A stretch of DNA of 64,000 nucleotides from Trichopria drosophilae (GCA_030407085.1 CM059585.1:109729501-109793500); one strand, 5' to 3'; shown: positions 28,171-40,029, numbered from the stretch's first letter. Notes: a model not told the origin generated them from the sequence alone. Numbers and translations: made by a program.

Positions 28171-28974
28171 TATTGTTTGCTGTTTCCAAAATATTTCTGG
28201 AAGTTTCAAATCGTCCCATGTAAACTTAAACTTCCAAATGATACGGCAGGAAAAAATTGGAATATTTTTTCAGAAATCTTTTCTTTTGCAGATTATCCTT
28301 AGTTATAATCATTTAATTAGCCGAGTCAAATTTAAAATTGTACACTTAAAAAGTGCAATAATATTTCAGTAAAAGGAATAGGTGGAATTAAAAAGACGGA
28401 TTAGAAGTTGAAGAATGTTTGAGTTAGTTTGGTATTTAGTCTAGAACATTAAAAACTAAAGTTTAATTAGTTCAAATTTAAAAATACAGAAATAAAATCA
28501 GAGATATAGTTAGTTCAGTAAATAGATGTGGCTAAAATGTTAATTTTCAAATTATGTACTGTGAAAATTACAATTTTCTTGTAAAAATCATCTGAAAATA
28601 GAGGGAAATTTACCATAAACATGTAAAGTTTACAATGGAAATGTAACATGTAACACTCATGGCAAATCCTTAACTGAACGTTTGGAATTGCAGGTAAAAT
28701 TCGTCATTTTCTTTTCTATTAAAAAGGTTTTTGACCACATAAGTGTTAAGACACAAACATATTTTATTAGTACTGAACAATTTAACTTTTTACTTTCACA
28801 ACTTTATTTTAATTCGTTAATCGAACATTTTTACTTTTTTTTAACTCAAGCTTAACCATACGAGTCTCGTGTATATTATTTTATTGTCCATAATATTAAA
28901 TTAATGATTTAGGATGAATATTCGATCCAAAATTGTCATTTATATCTTGCGTAAACTCTATTGCCAGCAAATTA

Positions 28975-29325
28975 TTTATTTATTAAAAAAGTTTACGAGA
29001 CTGTATGCCCTTGATACAAATTGTACAAAATACAATTAATCAGCAGCAAAAAGTAAGATTTTATACAAAAGAAGGAATTGTTCTTTACAAATTATTTTTA
29101 ACGATACTTATGGGTTGATTCAAATCGACTTGAATTGATAATATATTTCCTAGTCTACATAACCGAGCCCAGGGTGAAAAATAACCTAAATCTGTTGAAA
29201 TTATTTGAGATTTAAATGGTTGAAAATCCCTTAATCGATTAACATTCGTATTCTGAGGTAACAACGTAGCAATTTCAAAATCGTCAACAACCATTGATCA
29301 TTTTATATAACAAAAAGGCATCGTT
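28975..29325 (-). mobile_element. LINE 3' fragment in right arm of the giant palindrome
   Basis: Mirror copy of 26470-26825. The translated 69-residue frame differs from the left copy at a single residue (Leu to Trp in YFSP-x-ARL), showing that the two arms are very similar here. Confidence 0.65.
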
Positions 29326-31587
29326 AAATTCTCTCGCTGACTTAAATCACGGTATATTTACTGTTTTCGTCATATTCTCTACATTTCCGAGTTTTTACAG
29401 TTTTGCTGAAATTTCCTATTATTTTCATAGTAAAATTACAATTTTCTTGTAAAAATCATTCGAAAATAGAGGGAAATTTATCATAAACATGTAAAATTTA
29501 CAATGGAAATATAAATTTGCAATGTCAAAGGTGGAAATAAACATACTAGGAATGATAGTTGTAATTTTACATTGATTACGCAATTAAAAAAATTTAATTT
29601 TACATCGTCTTTGTAATTTTCAAGTTTTTCACAAAAGAAAGCACGGAGAATATAAAATTACAAGCGCACTGTACATTGTGTTAGGGTTTTACCAATAACC
29701 AATTCACGTCTTATTTACAGTGCACATGTAAAATCACGTTGATAATATAGAAATTTTACCACGACGCTGTAAATTTACCATGATTTTCACTGGTATTTTA
29801 ATTTCCACCATTTCACTGTAAAATTACATCAAAATTTGTCACAGTATACTTTATTAGCTCAAATACCAGACTGACCAAATATTTCACAAAATTGAACTTT
29901 CAATAATTTATTACGTACCAAACTGAATGTATTTGGACTATTTTTAAAGTCACGTTCTTAAATTTGAATCCGTTAATGGAACATATTGACTACTTTTGAA
30001 CTCTCAAGACCAACCATACTAATTTTGTCTATCCAGCTACATTTTTCTCTACAATAAGAAGATATATACCGAACTTTGTCATATTTTACTTTTGTGTTCT
30101 GAAATTTGAATGTATTAGGTCAACGTTTCTATTTCTTTTGATTAAACCCTGGACCATCCGAAACTTTCAATACAAAATTGAACTTTCCAAGATCTCAAAT
30201 TAGTCTACCTTTTATATTTCAACTGTCTATTGTTTACGTACCAAACCGAAGAGCTGTTTTTTCACTTTTTACTTTCACATTCTTAAATTTGAATCGGTTA
30301 ATTGAATATTTACACTTCTTTTGAAATCTCAAAATGAACCATACTAATCTTGTCCATGGTATAATAAAACTTGTCTGACTACGGTTTTTATCGTAATATA
30401 AAGATTTAGATTGTACACTATGAAAAATTTCTATGTAATTTTACAGTGAATTGGTGGAAATTAAATTACCAGTGAAAATCATGATAAATTTACAGTGTTG
30501 CGGTAAAATTCTTACATTATCGATGTGATTTTACATGTGCACTGTAAATAAGACAACTTTTAATGTGAGAATATTACCAAAATATTTAGGCATGAAAATT
30601 ACAACAAAATTGTAAGTTTCATTTACATTTTTTACAGTGTAGGTTCCATCTTTACCAAGTTCAATGTTGTAAATTTCATCAGGATTTTTTACAGTGTACA
30701 TAAATCCCTATAGTACAATTTACAGTACACTTTTCACAGTGTGAGGACTTTTTGGTGCAATGTGAAAATAAAAAGTGAGCTAATAAATTTATACAAAAAC
30801 GTTCAACTTAAAACATCGACTTACAACATTCAAATTTAAAAATACAGTAGTAAAACGTAAAACATAATTCATTCGATACATAGACACATTTGAGACATTA
30901 ATTTCTAGATAAAACATTCAAAGTTAATAACAAAAGTGAAACTAGCCACATATTCGTAGTCGCAGATTCGGAATAGTAATAAAAATTGTTTATATCATTG
31001 CAACTATGAAATTATTGTTACTTATGAGTGATTAGATCTCAGAGTTGTTGCTTTTTAAAAAAAATTATTTTTTTTTAATTGAGAACCATTCTTTTTTTCG
31101 AAACTGTGGCTACGAATGTGCGGTTAGTTTTAGTGTCATATTGTAACATGAAGATATGTCTTAGAAAAATAAACCATTGGATTGTTTGTCTTGTAAGATA
31201 AATAGCATGAAAATTTTACACGAAAATTGTAATTTTACTACAAAAATAATAGCAAATTTCTACAATTGACATAGTTAAAACCGTTCTTATTCCAACCTTA
31301 TCAAGCGCATCACATTTCACCAGTTTCGATCTTGGGTACTACATGTATATTCAAATTTCTCGTGATATACTGTAAAATACCGATTTATAGATTTAGCCAG
31401 TCCACCATCGTGCGAGACTTTCTAGCTATGTACCTACTTAGTTATTAAGCCTAGTTTATAACTTTATTTTGTACAAAAAACCCGTTGTAACTCGAAAAAA
31501 GTTCTCTTTGCCCGCGAACAATGTTGTCCAGGGCATTAATGGTATCAAATTAAATACAACAAAACTGTAAAACCTCGGAAATGTAAT

Positions 31588-31788
31588 TTTACTTATTTCA
31601 GCGTAACTGCTCGTATATCAAACTTTGTCATATTTTACTTCTTCGGTTGATTTTATATATAATCCTGAACTGTTTTTATTGTATTTAATATAAAAAATCA
31701 TGCCTGTTATAGTTCTTATTTCGAATCACAAAAACTTTTTTGTTCTCTTCGCTCTTATGGTCCTGAATTTAACGATTAATGTGAAACT
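31588..31788. repeat. Dispersed direct repeat, copy 1
   Basis: Matches 34951-35131 in the same orientation (CGTAACTGC, CCAAACTTTGTCATAT-like, GGTTGATTTTATATATAATC, TTTAACGATT). Not itself coding. Confidence 0.6.
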
Positions 31789-31837
31789 TTTTAATAGCTT
31801 CGTAGTTACAAGATGCTTTAAGCTCTTTAGAAGTCTG

Positions 31838-32138
31838 CACTGTAAAAAATGGAAACGAACTTCACAAATCTGTTGTAATTTTCATTCGTAAAAATATGGT
31901 GATTTTCCCAAGTTCAACATTGGGAATTTCCTTTTACATTTTACATTTTTATGTAAGGTTAGGAATTTCACAACGTTTTGTAAATATCCTACGTTGAAAG
32001 TGGTAAAATTACAATGCGAAGCATTTTCCCAACGTTGTACATGGGTCAAAATCGAACCAATGTTGTACATATGAAAATTACTAAAATTTAACGAAAACGA
32101 CAATAAATTTGTAAACTTTATTTCTAATTTTTACAGTG
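31838..32138. mobile_element. CACTGTAAAAA-ended MITE, 301 bp
   Basis: Inverted ends CACTGTAAAAAAT and ATTTTTACAGTG. The same ends recur within the giant palindrome arms (for example 25094 and 25150), so this looks like a solitary member of the family that built the arms. Non-coding. Confidence 0.65.
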
Positions 32139-32354
32139 TGGGCACAGAATAATAGGTTGTACTTGAAAAATGCAAGAGTATCTCTTTTTATCGAGGTAAT
32201 AAGCCAACATAATTTACGTAATCTATTGGTAGGCAATCACTCGAAACAGTTTCTTCCATTAAGGATTTAGGAATAATTTTCGACAGTTCTCTCAAGTTTT
32301 CTGCTCATATAAATTTGGTTTTCGCTAAGTCTCTGTCTATGTTAGGATTCTTAA

Positions 32355-32593
32355 CCTTTCACTGTGTCGGACTAAAATCAGAAAGTGGACTCACAGTGCG
32401 GAATGGGATCCAGGCAACGAAATGTAATGGCTAAACATATACGACTGTTTTCGGGGTCATTGATTACGAATCTGAAGTCCGATTTTTGAAATTTAAAATG
32501 GCAAATCCATTAGAACAGTCGAAAATGCGAATTTTAATTCTTTCGTGTTGAAATTAGCCATGTTTTCTATAGAAGACATCGACAGTGAAGGGG
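32355..32593. mobile_element. TTAA-type MITE, 239 bp, inside a LINE
   Basis: Starts CCTTTCACTGTGTCGG after TTAA and ends CGACAGTGAAGGGG before TTAG. Interior has GTCATTGATTACGAATCTGA and TTTAAAATGGCAAAT, the same modules seen in other TTAA-flanked elements. Confidence 0.6.
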
Positions 32594-32611
32594 TTAGAGA
32601 GACACGGTGGG

Positions 32612-33420
32612 TCTCGACCAAGTTTAAATCAAAAGGTCTGGCACCTCGCGGTTTCTTTCAGATATCATTTCTGTGATGTCTAAGGGGTATTTTAAGAGCA
32701 AAATCAAAATCATCTTAGGGAGGAAACGGAAATAAACTCAATATATTTGAAATTTTTTGACGTTCAATGATATACTTGAATAAAAATTTATACGTAATTG
32801 CAGTTTCTGCATACAATTGCTGTATTTTTATACTATTTAAATATTTACAAACATTTTACATTTTTTACTCTTGGAAGATATACAAACAATTAAAAAAAAT
32901 CGAAAAATTGGTGGTTTTCTGCATATAATTAGGAATTTTCTGTTATCTAGGTTATGAAAATTTTAGGTTTATGGAATTCATCTAAAACCTTACTTAACTA
33001 TATCGATAAATGATTATCTTTTGGTAAACAACTCAATTTATTTAATAGTTTTGGTACACTCAATAATATATTTGAATAGATACATACATAATAAATCGAT
33101 TATATATGAACTTCATAAATCAACATTTTTCTCGATTTTTTCAGTTTTTTTTTATTTTCTACAAGTATAAAATGTAACATGTTTGTAAATATGTAAATAG
33201 AATAAAAATACAGCAATTGTATGCAGAAAATGCAATTATATATACATTTTTATTCAAATATATCATTGAACGTCGAAAAATTTCAAATATATTGAGTTTA
33301 TTTCCGTTTTCTTCCCAAGATGATTTTGATTTTGGTCTTAAAATATTCGTTAGACAAAGAAATGATATCTGAAAGAAATCGTGAGGTGCCAGATCGTTTG
33401 ATTTAAACTTTGTCGAGAAC
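32612..33420. repeat. Palindrome, 0.8 kb, inside a LINE
   Basis: GTCTCGACCAAGTTTAAATC at 32612 is mirrored at about 33400-33420; pairing continues through GCACCTCGCGG/CGTGAGGTGC and CAGCAATTGTATGCAG to a centre near 33015. Non-coding. Confidence 0.7.
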
Positions 33421-33884
33421 TACTAAGAACTTTAACAAAATCGATACTATTATTTTGCCAACAAATTTCTCATCTGGAATCGCTTTAGCACAATTCAATT
33501 AGATATCTTTCCTTCAAATCTGGTTCCCCAATGTATATTTTTGACTACGATTATCAACATCATGCAACCGCTTTCAATTTCCCTACTATCAAATTCTTAC
33601 ACCATGATTTACTTTTGGTCTATAATATTGTCAATTTAACTCGTAGTTCCTTAATATCTTATTCGAACATCGAGTAGAAACCTGTCTACGAGGGTTTCCA
33701 TAAAACTAATTACGGCTTTTTCTCGACAATTCCGTGTGTCAAAAGAGAATGTGTTACGGCACAATGTACGCAGCTTACGTTTACTTCACGACGCTGAAGC
33801 TAGCAGCAGATTCGCAGCAGCGGATGCAAGAAAACTGTGGAAATGTATAATTTCTTATTAAAAATTACTTTAAATTTAAATTCA

Positions 33885-34818
33885 TTTATTCAGGTAATCA
33901 TCAATTTTACATTTTTGGAGAGTAATACAATCATTTACATCTCTTCAAAACGCATCCGCAAAAGTAAAAAAAAATTTACTTGTCCGCGAACCTGAAAAAT
34001 TTTTCAGTTCAACGCCTGAAACTGCACTAAAACTAATAAAAATAAAGAAAAAAAGAAAAAAAAAACAAAAAGAATATAACGAATTAAAAATAAAATTAAC
34101 ATAAATAGAGACTAATAACATCTAGCTTTCCGATTTACAGTAAAATGTTCTCTAAGTTAGTTGTATTGATGCCATGTAATTTTTCCACAATTTCTTTTTT
34201 TATGCCATTTCTTGATCTGTGTAGAAAATTTGTACTAAGCGATAGCATGTTTAAACATCTGCATCCTATATAATCGAATGCACGTTGACCAATTTTTTTA
34301 AATTTCCGTGGACATACCACTGTAAAATTCATTTTACTGCGTGTATTTAATGACTGATGGATGCCGAGTGAGAATAACCCCAGTTTAATGGTAGCCAGCA
34401 TTGCTTCACAATAAAAAGTTTTTCTTACATCGAGTAGCTTGCTAATTTGGAAGAGTTTTTCGGTAGAAAAGAGTCTGTTTTTAAAGAATATTCTTTTGAT
34501 AACGCTTTTTTGTAAGATTTCCAAAGGTTTAATTATATATTTACTTGCACTACCCCAAGCGAGGATAGCATAACTCATAATAGAGTTAAACAGTGAATAG
34601 TAGATTTGATACAAGTACTCTACATTGAGATAATCGCGAAGTTTGGTGAAGGCATATGGTAAAAATCGCATTTTATTAACAATTCCATCGACGTGTTTGT
34701 GCCAACGTAAATGGCTGTCTAGTATTATCCCTAGATACTTTACGTTGTTTACTGTTTGTATTTCCGACTGTTTATTATTTACATTAAAAGAGATTTTTTT
34801 TAGTGCTGGTACTTGCAT
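33885..34818 (-). pseudogene. LINE ORF2 C-terminal fragment with its 3' end
   Basis: Open frame 34818-34135 (227 codons) encodes VKYLGIILDSHLRWHKHVD, MSYAILAWGSASK, LEILQKSVIKRI, then a family-specific tail (RAFDYIGCRCLN). This is the thumb and C-terminal region of a Jockey/CR1-like non-LTR reverse transcriptase, with neither the palm catalytic motif nor the endonuclease. The downstream part reaches CCTGAATAAATGAATT near 33890, the 3' end shared with the LINEs at 8.1 and 16.3 kb. The intact 227-codon frame suggests this copy is young. Confidence 0.75.
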
Positions 34819-34950
34819 TTAAACATTTTTAGACAAATTTTATACAAATAATCTGTTTTGGCAATGTTAATGGATGAAAACCATAGTTTTTTCGAATCCG
34901 CTGCTAGCTTCAACGTCATGTTTACTTCGGTTCAAATCGACAATAAGATA

Positions 34951-35131
34951 TTTTACTTTTCTCAACGTAACTGCGTGTATACCAAACTTTGTCATATATT
35001 ACTTTTATGGTTGATTTTATATATAATCCTGAACCGTTTTTATTGTATTTAAAAAACCATTATTTTGGACCAAGAAAACTTTTTTGTCCTCTTCGCCCTT
35101 ATGGTCCTAAGTTTAACGATTGAGGTGAAAC
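34951..35131. repeat. Dispersed direct repeat, copy 2
   Basis: Second copy of 31588-31788 in the same orientation. The nearby 34895-34935 is also an inverted match to 33776-33815 (GAAGCTAGCAGC core), so the LINE at 33.9-34.8 kb sits between two halves of an older inverted repeat. Confidence 0.55.
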
Positions 35132-35299
35132 TGATTCCAAACACCAGAAAGACGGAACGTAAAATGTAACTTTCCATAATCTACCTCTTGCACTTATTAC
35201 GTCCTTAAATTTTACTTTATCGATCGAAGATTTCCACTCGAACACTCAACTTGCAGAACTCAGTCGCACTACACTCGCATGCACCACAAACCTTTCAAC

Positions 35300-36880
35300 T
35301 TTGTATCGATGATCACTATTGCTGTTTACATAACGAAATCCTTGGAAAACACATCGGGCAGGATAAGATTGATGGAAAGAAAGCAAGGAACGATCTGCTC
35401 CGCCTTTAACGATTGGACGGCTTCGAAAATTGTAACGAGTACAGTCGCCGTCGAAATCGGGCATCGTCCTCGCCGACACATTACCCGTCCACGCACACAG
35501 ACGCTCCTTCGAAATACATGCACACACACACACACACAGACAGAAAGCAACGGCGGCGTTTCCGCGAGCTTTCCCGGCCGCCGAAAATTGCATCGCAACG
35601 ACCGTGCATCCTCCCCCCTCTCCCAAAAAAGGAATAAAAAAAAAAAAAGTCTTTGAAATTAAAATGAAAGATCCTCACTTTTCGGCAGGTCTCTTCCCGT
35701 GCGTTCCTTCCATCGCTGGCCCGAGAGATCGAAACGCCGGCAGCTCCGTTCAGCAGGTAACGAGGACGCCGCCGCCGTTACCTTCGGTAAAAAGCGACGG
35801 ACGGGCGGCCGCGTACGCCATTATCGCGCGAGATTTCCGCCGCTTGGGCATCCGCCGCACCGCACCACCACCAGCAGCGAATTCGATAACTTCCGCGCGG
35901 ATGATCCTTGGCGGCGTCTTCGTCTTGGCCGAACGCGTCGCGTAAGGACGTCGCCGGTCTCTAGGATGTATCTCCGGTGAAAACCGACCCGAGAAACAAC
36001 TTCGCGGAGTGTCGTGCGGGCCACCCTTGGGCGCGAGGCAGCTGCGGCGGTGCGCGTTCGCACGATACTCTGTCCCTCTCTCTCTGTCTCACCCGCGCAG
36101 GGTACCTCTGTTTCTCTCACTCGTTGGCTCTCTGCGGTGGCGGCGGCACGGTCCGTCGAGGTGCGAGCGTGTCCGTAGGCCCGAATCGTTTGCCCCCCAC
36201 CCCTCGATCGCCTCTCCGCTCTTTATCTTCTCTCTCCCGACTTTTTCTCTCTGTTGGTCTCTTTACGATCCCCTTCCCATCTTCTCGCTCTCTTCTCCCT
36301 CCCCCTCCCGCTCACGGAGCCCCCACCCCAGGGCCGACGCCGCCGAGACCGTACAGTGAGCTCCTCCACGGCTGTGTATACGTCACACGTACACGCTCTC
36401 CAGCGGCCGTGTGTGCGTGAGTGTATCGACATACGAAGACGAGTCCCGTCCGTTACACATCTGCCCCGTGCGTCCTCGTCATCCTCGTCGTTTCTGTCGT
36501 GTGTGCGGAAATGCGTGCGTGCGTAAGCTTCCCTCCCTCCCCGCTAGGTTTGTGTACATTTTCGATGTATATATGCAAGCGGTGCACACACGAGCGAGGC
36601 GTGCGCGCCCGCGCGCCCCTAAATGTAACTATATTTATATATACATATATATATATATATGTATGTAGGATATAGATACGTACAACGGAGAGTAGTCGCC
36701 GCGACGGGAAGGGTCGGAAAAGAGAGAGGGCGAGAGGGAGACCAAAGACAGACGAGTATTTATTTAGTACGTCCCGCAGCTCTATAGAGGTGTACGGGAC
36801 GTGCGATTGACTTCGCATCTCGATCGAAGAAGAGCGCCTACGAGAGAGGGAGAGAGAGATTTTTATATCTCTTGAAATAC
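35300..36880. promoter_or_regulatory. GC/CpG-rich island, candidate promoter or first non-coding exon
   Basis: A sharp rise in GC and CpG content against AT-rich flanks, with (CA)n at 35519-35540, CT-rich runs at 36070-36300 and (AT)n at about 36640-36662. Long ORFs occur in all frames because stop codons are depleted, so none is called. On the minus strand GAAAA|GTGAGG at 35679/35678 could be a donor for a non-coding exon splicing to 15586; on the plus strand CAG|GTAACG at about 35756 is an alternative. Neither strand is proven. Confidence 0.35.
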
Positions 36881-36948
36881 ATGTAGATGCAGAGGAAAGG
36901 GGAGGGGAGTAACAATTACAAATATTAAAATACTGAAAGTCATTATAC

Positions 36949-37575
36949 CACTAGTAGGTAAAGCGGTACTTTTATTTATGTGCAAAAACCGGAAGGGGAG
37001 AGGGGGAAAGTCTGAATGTCAATTCCTTGCAAAATATCCGATTATTATCAAAAGTGAAAGGAAGATTGAATATACAACTACTAAAAGTATAGTTTGCCCC
37101 TTCATTATATCACTAGTAGGTAAAGCGGTACTCTTATTTATGTGCAAAAACCGGAAGGAGAGAGGGGGAAAGTCTGAATGTCAATTCCTTGCAAAATATC
37201 CGATTACTATCAAAAGTGAAAGGAAGATTGAATATACAACTACTAAAAGTATAGTTATGCCCCTTCATTATATCACTAGTAGGTAAAGCGCTACTTTTAT
37301 TTATGTGCAGAAATGTGAAGGGGAGAGGGGGAAAGTCTGAATTCCAATTTTTTGCAAAATGTCGTATTACAGTCAAAAGTGAAAGGAAGAATAAATATAC
37401 AACTACTAAAAGTATAGTTATGCCACTTCATTATATGACTAGTGGGTAAAGCAGTACTTTTATTTATGTGGAGAAATGTGAAGGGGAGGGAGGGAGTCTG
37501 AATATCAAATCCTTTAAAAACATTCCATTACAATTAAAATAAAAAGGAAGACTAATAATATTCAGCTACTAAAAG
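36949..37575. repeat. 163-bp tandem array, four units
   Basis: Units start at CACTAGTAGGTAAAGCGGTA near 36949, 37111, 37274 and 37438 (spacing 162-164 bp). Each carries a GGGGAGAGGGGGAAAGTCTG box and CAAAAGTGAAAGGAAGA. Further decayed units occur at about 37850-38110, beyond a MITE insertion. Confidence 0.8.
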
Positions 37576-37582
37576 TAATGTA

Positions 37583-37841
37583 CAGTAGAGTCCCGGTATA
37601 TTTGCGTCTCGCTATATTTACATCCCAGCATATTTGTCCAGTTCCGTCTCGTCATATTCGCCTGTCGTCGTTCTCCTTTCCCCCCACCTTACGAGCTTGG
37701 GCCTCAGGAAGGGTTCTGCTGTGAGGTCACGATCATAACGCGGAAAGCGAAAGAAGCGGCGCTCCCCTTCTTTTGACAAATATAAGGAGACGGGAGGAGA
37801 AGGCGAGGAACCGAGCGGGCAAATATACCGGGACTCTACTG
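37583..37841. mobile_element. CAGTAGAGTCCC MITE, copy 1
   Basis: Ends CAGTAGAGTCCCGGTATATT and its mirror, flanked by TA on both sides (37581-37582, 37842-37843). TA target and CAGTAGA-type ends are typical of Tc1/mariner (pogo-like) non-autonomous elements. The interior has GTCTCGCTATATTT and a GC-rich middle. It splits the 163-bp array, so it is younger than the array. Confidence 0.8.
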
Positions 37842-37849
37842 TACGTTGC

Positions 37850-38110
37850 GATGCTGATACATAAAGTACAGTACTTTTATATACATATCCAAAAGTGAAA
37901 GAGGAAGGAAGGTGAAAAGAATTTAATTTTGTTCAGAATAACAGATTAAAGCCAAAAGTGAAAAGAAAGGAAGACTAAGTATAAAACTACTAAAAGTATA
38001 ATAGTTATGCGAGTAATGAGTAATTGGTACTTTTATTGATGTGCAGAAATGTGAAGGAGAGAGAGGGAAAGTCGGAATGTTAATTCCGTGCAAAACATTC
38101 GATTCCCATA
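37850..38110. repeat. Decayed units of the 163-bp array
   Basis: Contains the unit landmarks GGTACTTTTATTGATGTGCA, GAGAGAGAGGGAAAGTC and CAAAAGTGAAA in order, with more divergence than the four units to the left. Confidence 0.6.
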
Positions 38111-38710
38111 GTGAAAAGTGAAGGAAAAGAGAAAGAATTTAATTTTTTTCCAAATATCCTTCTCTCTCCTCTCTCTCTTTTCCAATATTTTCTTTTTCAA
38201 TAGTTGATGCAGCATTTTCAATGCAGGGTAATACCTTTTTGCGTCGCTTTTCTCTTTTCGAATTTGATCTTTTTATTTCATATAAATATATAGCATATTC
38301 TCGATCTCTGTCTTTTGTTCCTTTAATATTTGCAAACTTTTTTTCCCTTCACCTGTTTACATATATAAGTACATAATAATTGAAAAAAAAATATATAAAA
38401 AATCTCCTTTCTCCTTTTTTAATCGTTTCCTGCCTCCATTTTGTTCACTTTAATTGGACAATATTCTACAGTTTCACTCTTATTTTCTCAAATTTTTGCA
38501 TGATTGGAAATAAATTTTAGGTTATGCAAAATTTTTTTCCCTAAACAATTACAAATAAATTATAGTTGGTTTTGCAATCGACACATTTTTTTGTTCATTT
38601 AATACCAGGGATTTACTTCCTTTTTTCGATATAAATTATTTAATTGTTTTTTCTAATTATTACTTAAAAATGTTTATTTTGGTGAGGACCGAGATCTTCA
38701 AGCCGAAATA
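38110..38710. other. AT-rich low-complexity sequence, no gene seen
   Basis: T-rich and pyrimidine-rich stretches; no ORF, inverted repeat or tandem repeat that I can support. Confidence 0.5.
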
Positions 38711-38715
38711 TAGTA

Positions 38716-38912
38716 CAGTAGAGTCCCTGCATACTTGTGTCTCGCTATATTTACGTCCCAGCATATTTTCCACGTTCCGTCTCATTATATTTACCTGTCA
38801 CGAGTTGACTGAGAGGAATGGGAGAAGCGACGCTCCCCTTCTTTTGGTAAATATGATGAGACGGTAGGGGAAGGCGAGGAACCGATCAGATAAATATACC
38901 AGGACTCTACTG
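38716..38912. mobile_element. CAGTAGAGTCCC MITE, copy 2
   Basis: Ends CAGTAGAGTCCC and GGACTCTACTG, TA on both sides. Shorter interior than copies 1 and 4, having lost the GC-rich middle. Confidence 0.8.
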
Positions 38913-38914
38913 TA

Positions 38915-39815
38915 TCTGTTTAAATGTTTATATGTTGACATTCAATTATAAATTGTATTTTGGATCTAAACTGGCCGTTGTACACTATGATTTTAATAGT
39001 ATAATATTATCAATCTTAGTCTTCTCCCTACCATAATCATCCCTATTAAAAACAATAATAAAGTGAAAAAGTCGGTCTGGGAAGCAGCAGGATATCTACC
39101 TCACCTTTTACTAATGCGAATTCGTAATATAGTTTATCGCAGTTAATAATGACGCAACTCAAAAATAAAGATTATATAGAACAACCCACACCACAAAGAG
39201 AGAGGACGTAAATACCATCTTCATTAAATTACGAATATGCGTGGTAGAGAAGGAAAGAGCAAGAGGGATTTCCATTCCCTTCTTTAAAATGTGCAATTAC
39301 CAGGAAGAAGAAAGTTAGATGGATGCGCAATTAAAATGGTGAACAGAGATAGATGCCAAGAATCTAAAAGAGAGAGAGGGAGGCGCAGGAACGTGTGCTT
39401 CGGCGCGCAAGGGCACGGGACTCTCCTTTTACCTTACGCGAATTTTAAGCAGAAAGCGCGCCTATAGTCGATGATAATCCGGAGATTGACAAAGGGTCGC
39501 GCGCACAAGGAAGAGGCAGACAATAAGATAGAGGGAGGGAAAGGGATAGAGAAAGGTGCCCGCCAGGGAACGATGGGAGGCGGTGGCATCCAGTTCGTTT
39601 TCCCAATGCCCCGAGGCAGTGGCGAGACTGACGTAAACCAAGAGACAGAGACAGAAAGAGGGGGAGAAATAAAAAGCGACAGAAAGAAAGGGTCAAATGA
39701 GAAAAACGCCGACCGAGGAGCTCTCTTCTTCACCCACCAAAGGGAGAACGCGTGTCTTTTTCATTCCAGGACATGAAACTGATTTACTGCTAAACCAATT
39801 TTTACCAAGATCTCA
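38915..39815. other. No gene seen; purine-rich, moderately GC-rich patch
   Basis: 39340-39740 is GAGA/GGGA-rich with overlapping frames on both strands, which I attribute to base composition. No domain is recognisable. Confidence 0.4.
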
Positions 39816-39818
39816 ATA

Positions 39819-40025
39819 TAGTATAGTCCCGGTATATTTACCCACTCGGTTCCTCGCCTTCTCCTCCCGTCTCGTTATATTTTCCAAAAGACGGTGAGTG
39901 CCGCTTCTCCCACTACCCTCAGTCACGTTAAGTTCGGGAGGTCACAGCAGGCCCTTCCTGAGGCCCCACCCCGCAAGGTGGGGAAAAAGAGAGCGGCGAT
40001 AGGTAAATATAGCGAGACTTTACTG
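39819..40025. mobile_element. CAGTAGAGTCCC MITE, copy 3 (inverted interior)
   Basis: Ends TAGTATAGTCCCGGTATATT and GCGAGACTTTACTG, TA flanks. The interior (CCACCCCGCAAGGTGGGG) is in the opposite orientation to copies 1 and 4. The left end has drifted. Confidence 0.7.
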
Positions 40026-40029
40026 TATC

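Larger units (their letters stand above)
24840..30945. repeat. Giant inverted repeat (about 6.1 kb)
   Basis: Left arm from about 24840 is the reverse complement of the right arm ending about 30945; paired positions sum to about 55,790 (25091 with 30700, 26504 with 29294). The arms carry CACTGTAAAAAAT-type terminal motifs repeatedly and the same LINE fragment. Pairing is interrupted at 27240-27715 and 28170-28640, then resumes in a separate inner palindrome. No host gene is inside. Confidence 0.8.
32160..33790 (+). pseudogene. Broken LINE ORF2, split by two foldback elements
   Basis: 32220-32350 translates to ETVSSIKDLGIIFDSSLKF ... AKSLSMLGF, the post-palm LINE motif. After 33420 it resumes with RYLSFKSGSPM, FDYDY, LLLVYNIVNLTRSS and, after a frame change, a GFHKTNYGF-like stretch. 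The stretch between holds elements at 32355-32593 and 32612-33420. No upstream reverse-transcriptase catalytic core was found, and there are several frame breaks. Confidence 0.6.

Noticed and set aside
35246..36818. Overlapping frames of 65-147 codons on both strands in the CpG island
   Set aside because: All frames are open because the DNA is GC-rich and low complexity; the products are Arg/Ser/Pro repeats with no family resemblance.
39434..39776. Frames of 83-101 codons on both strands
   Set aside because: Purine-rich low complexity explains the open frames; no protein features.
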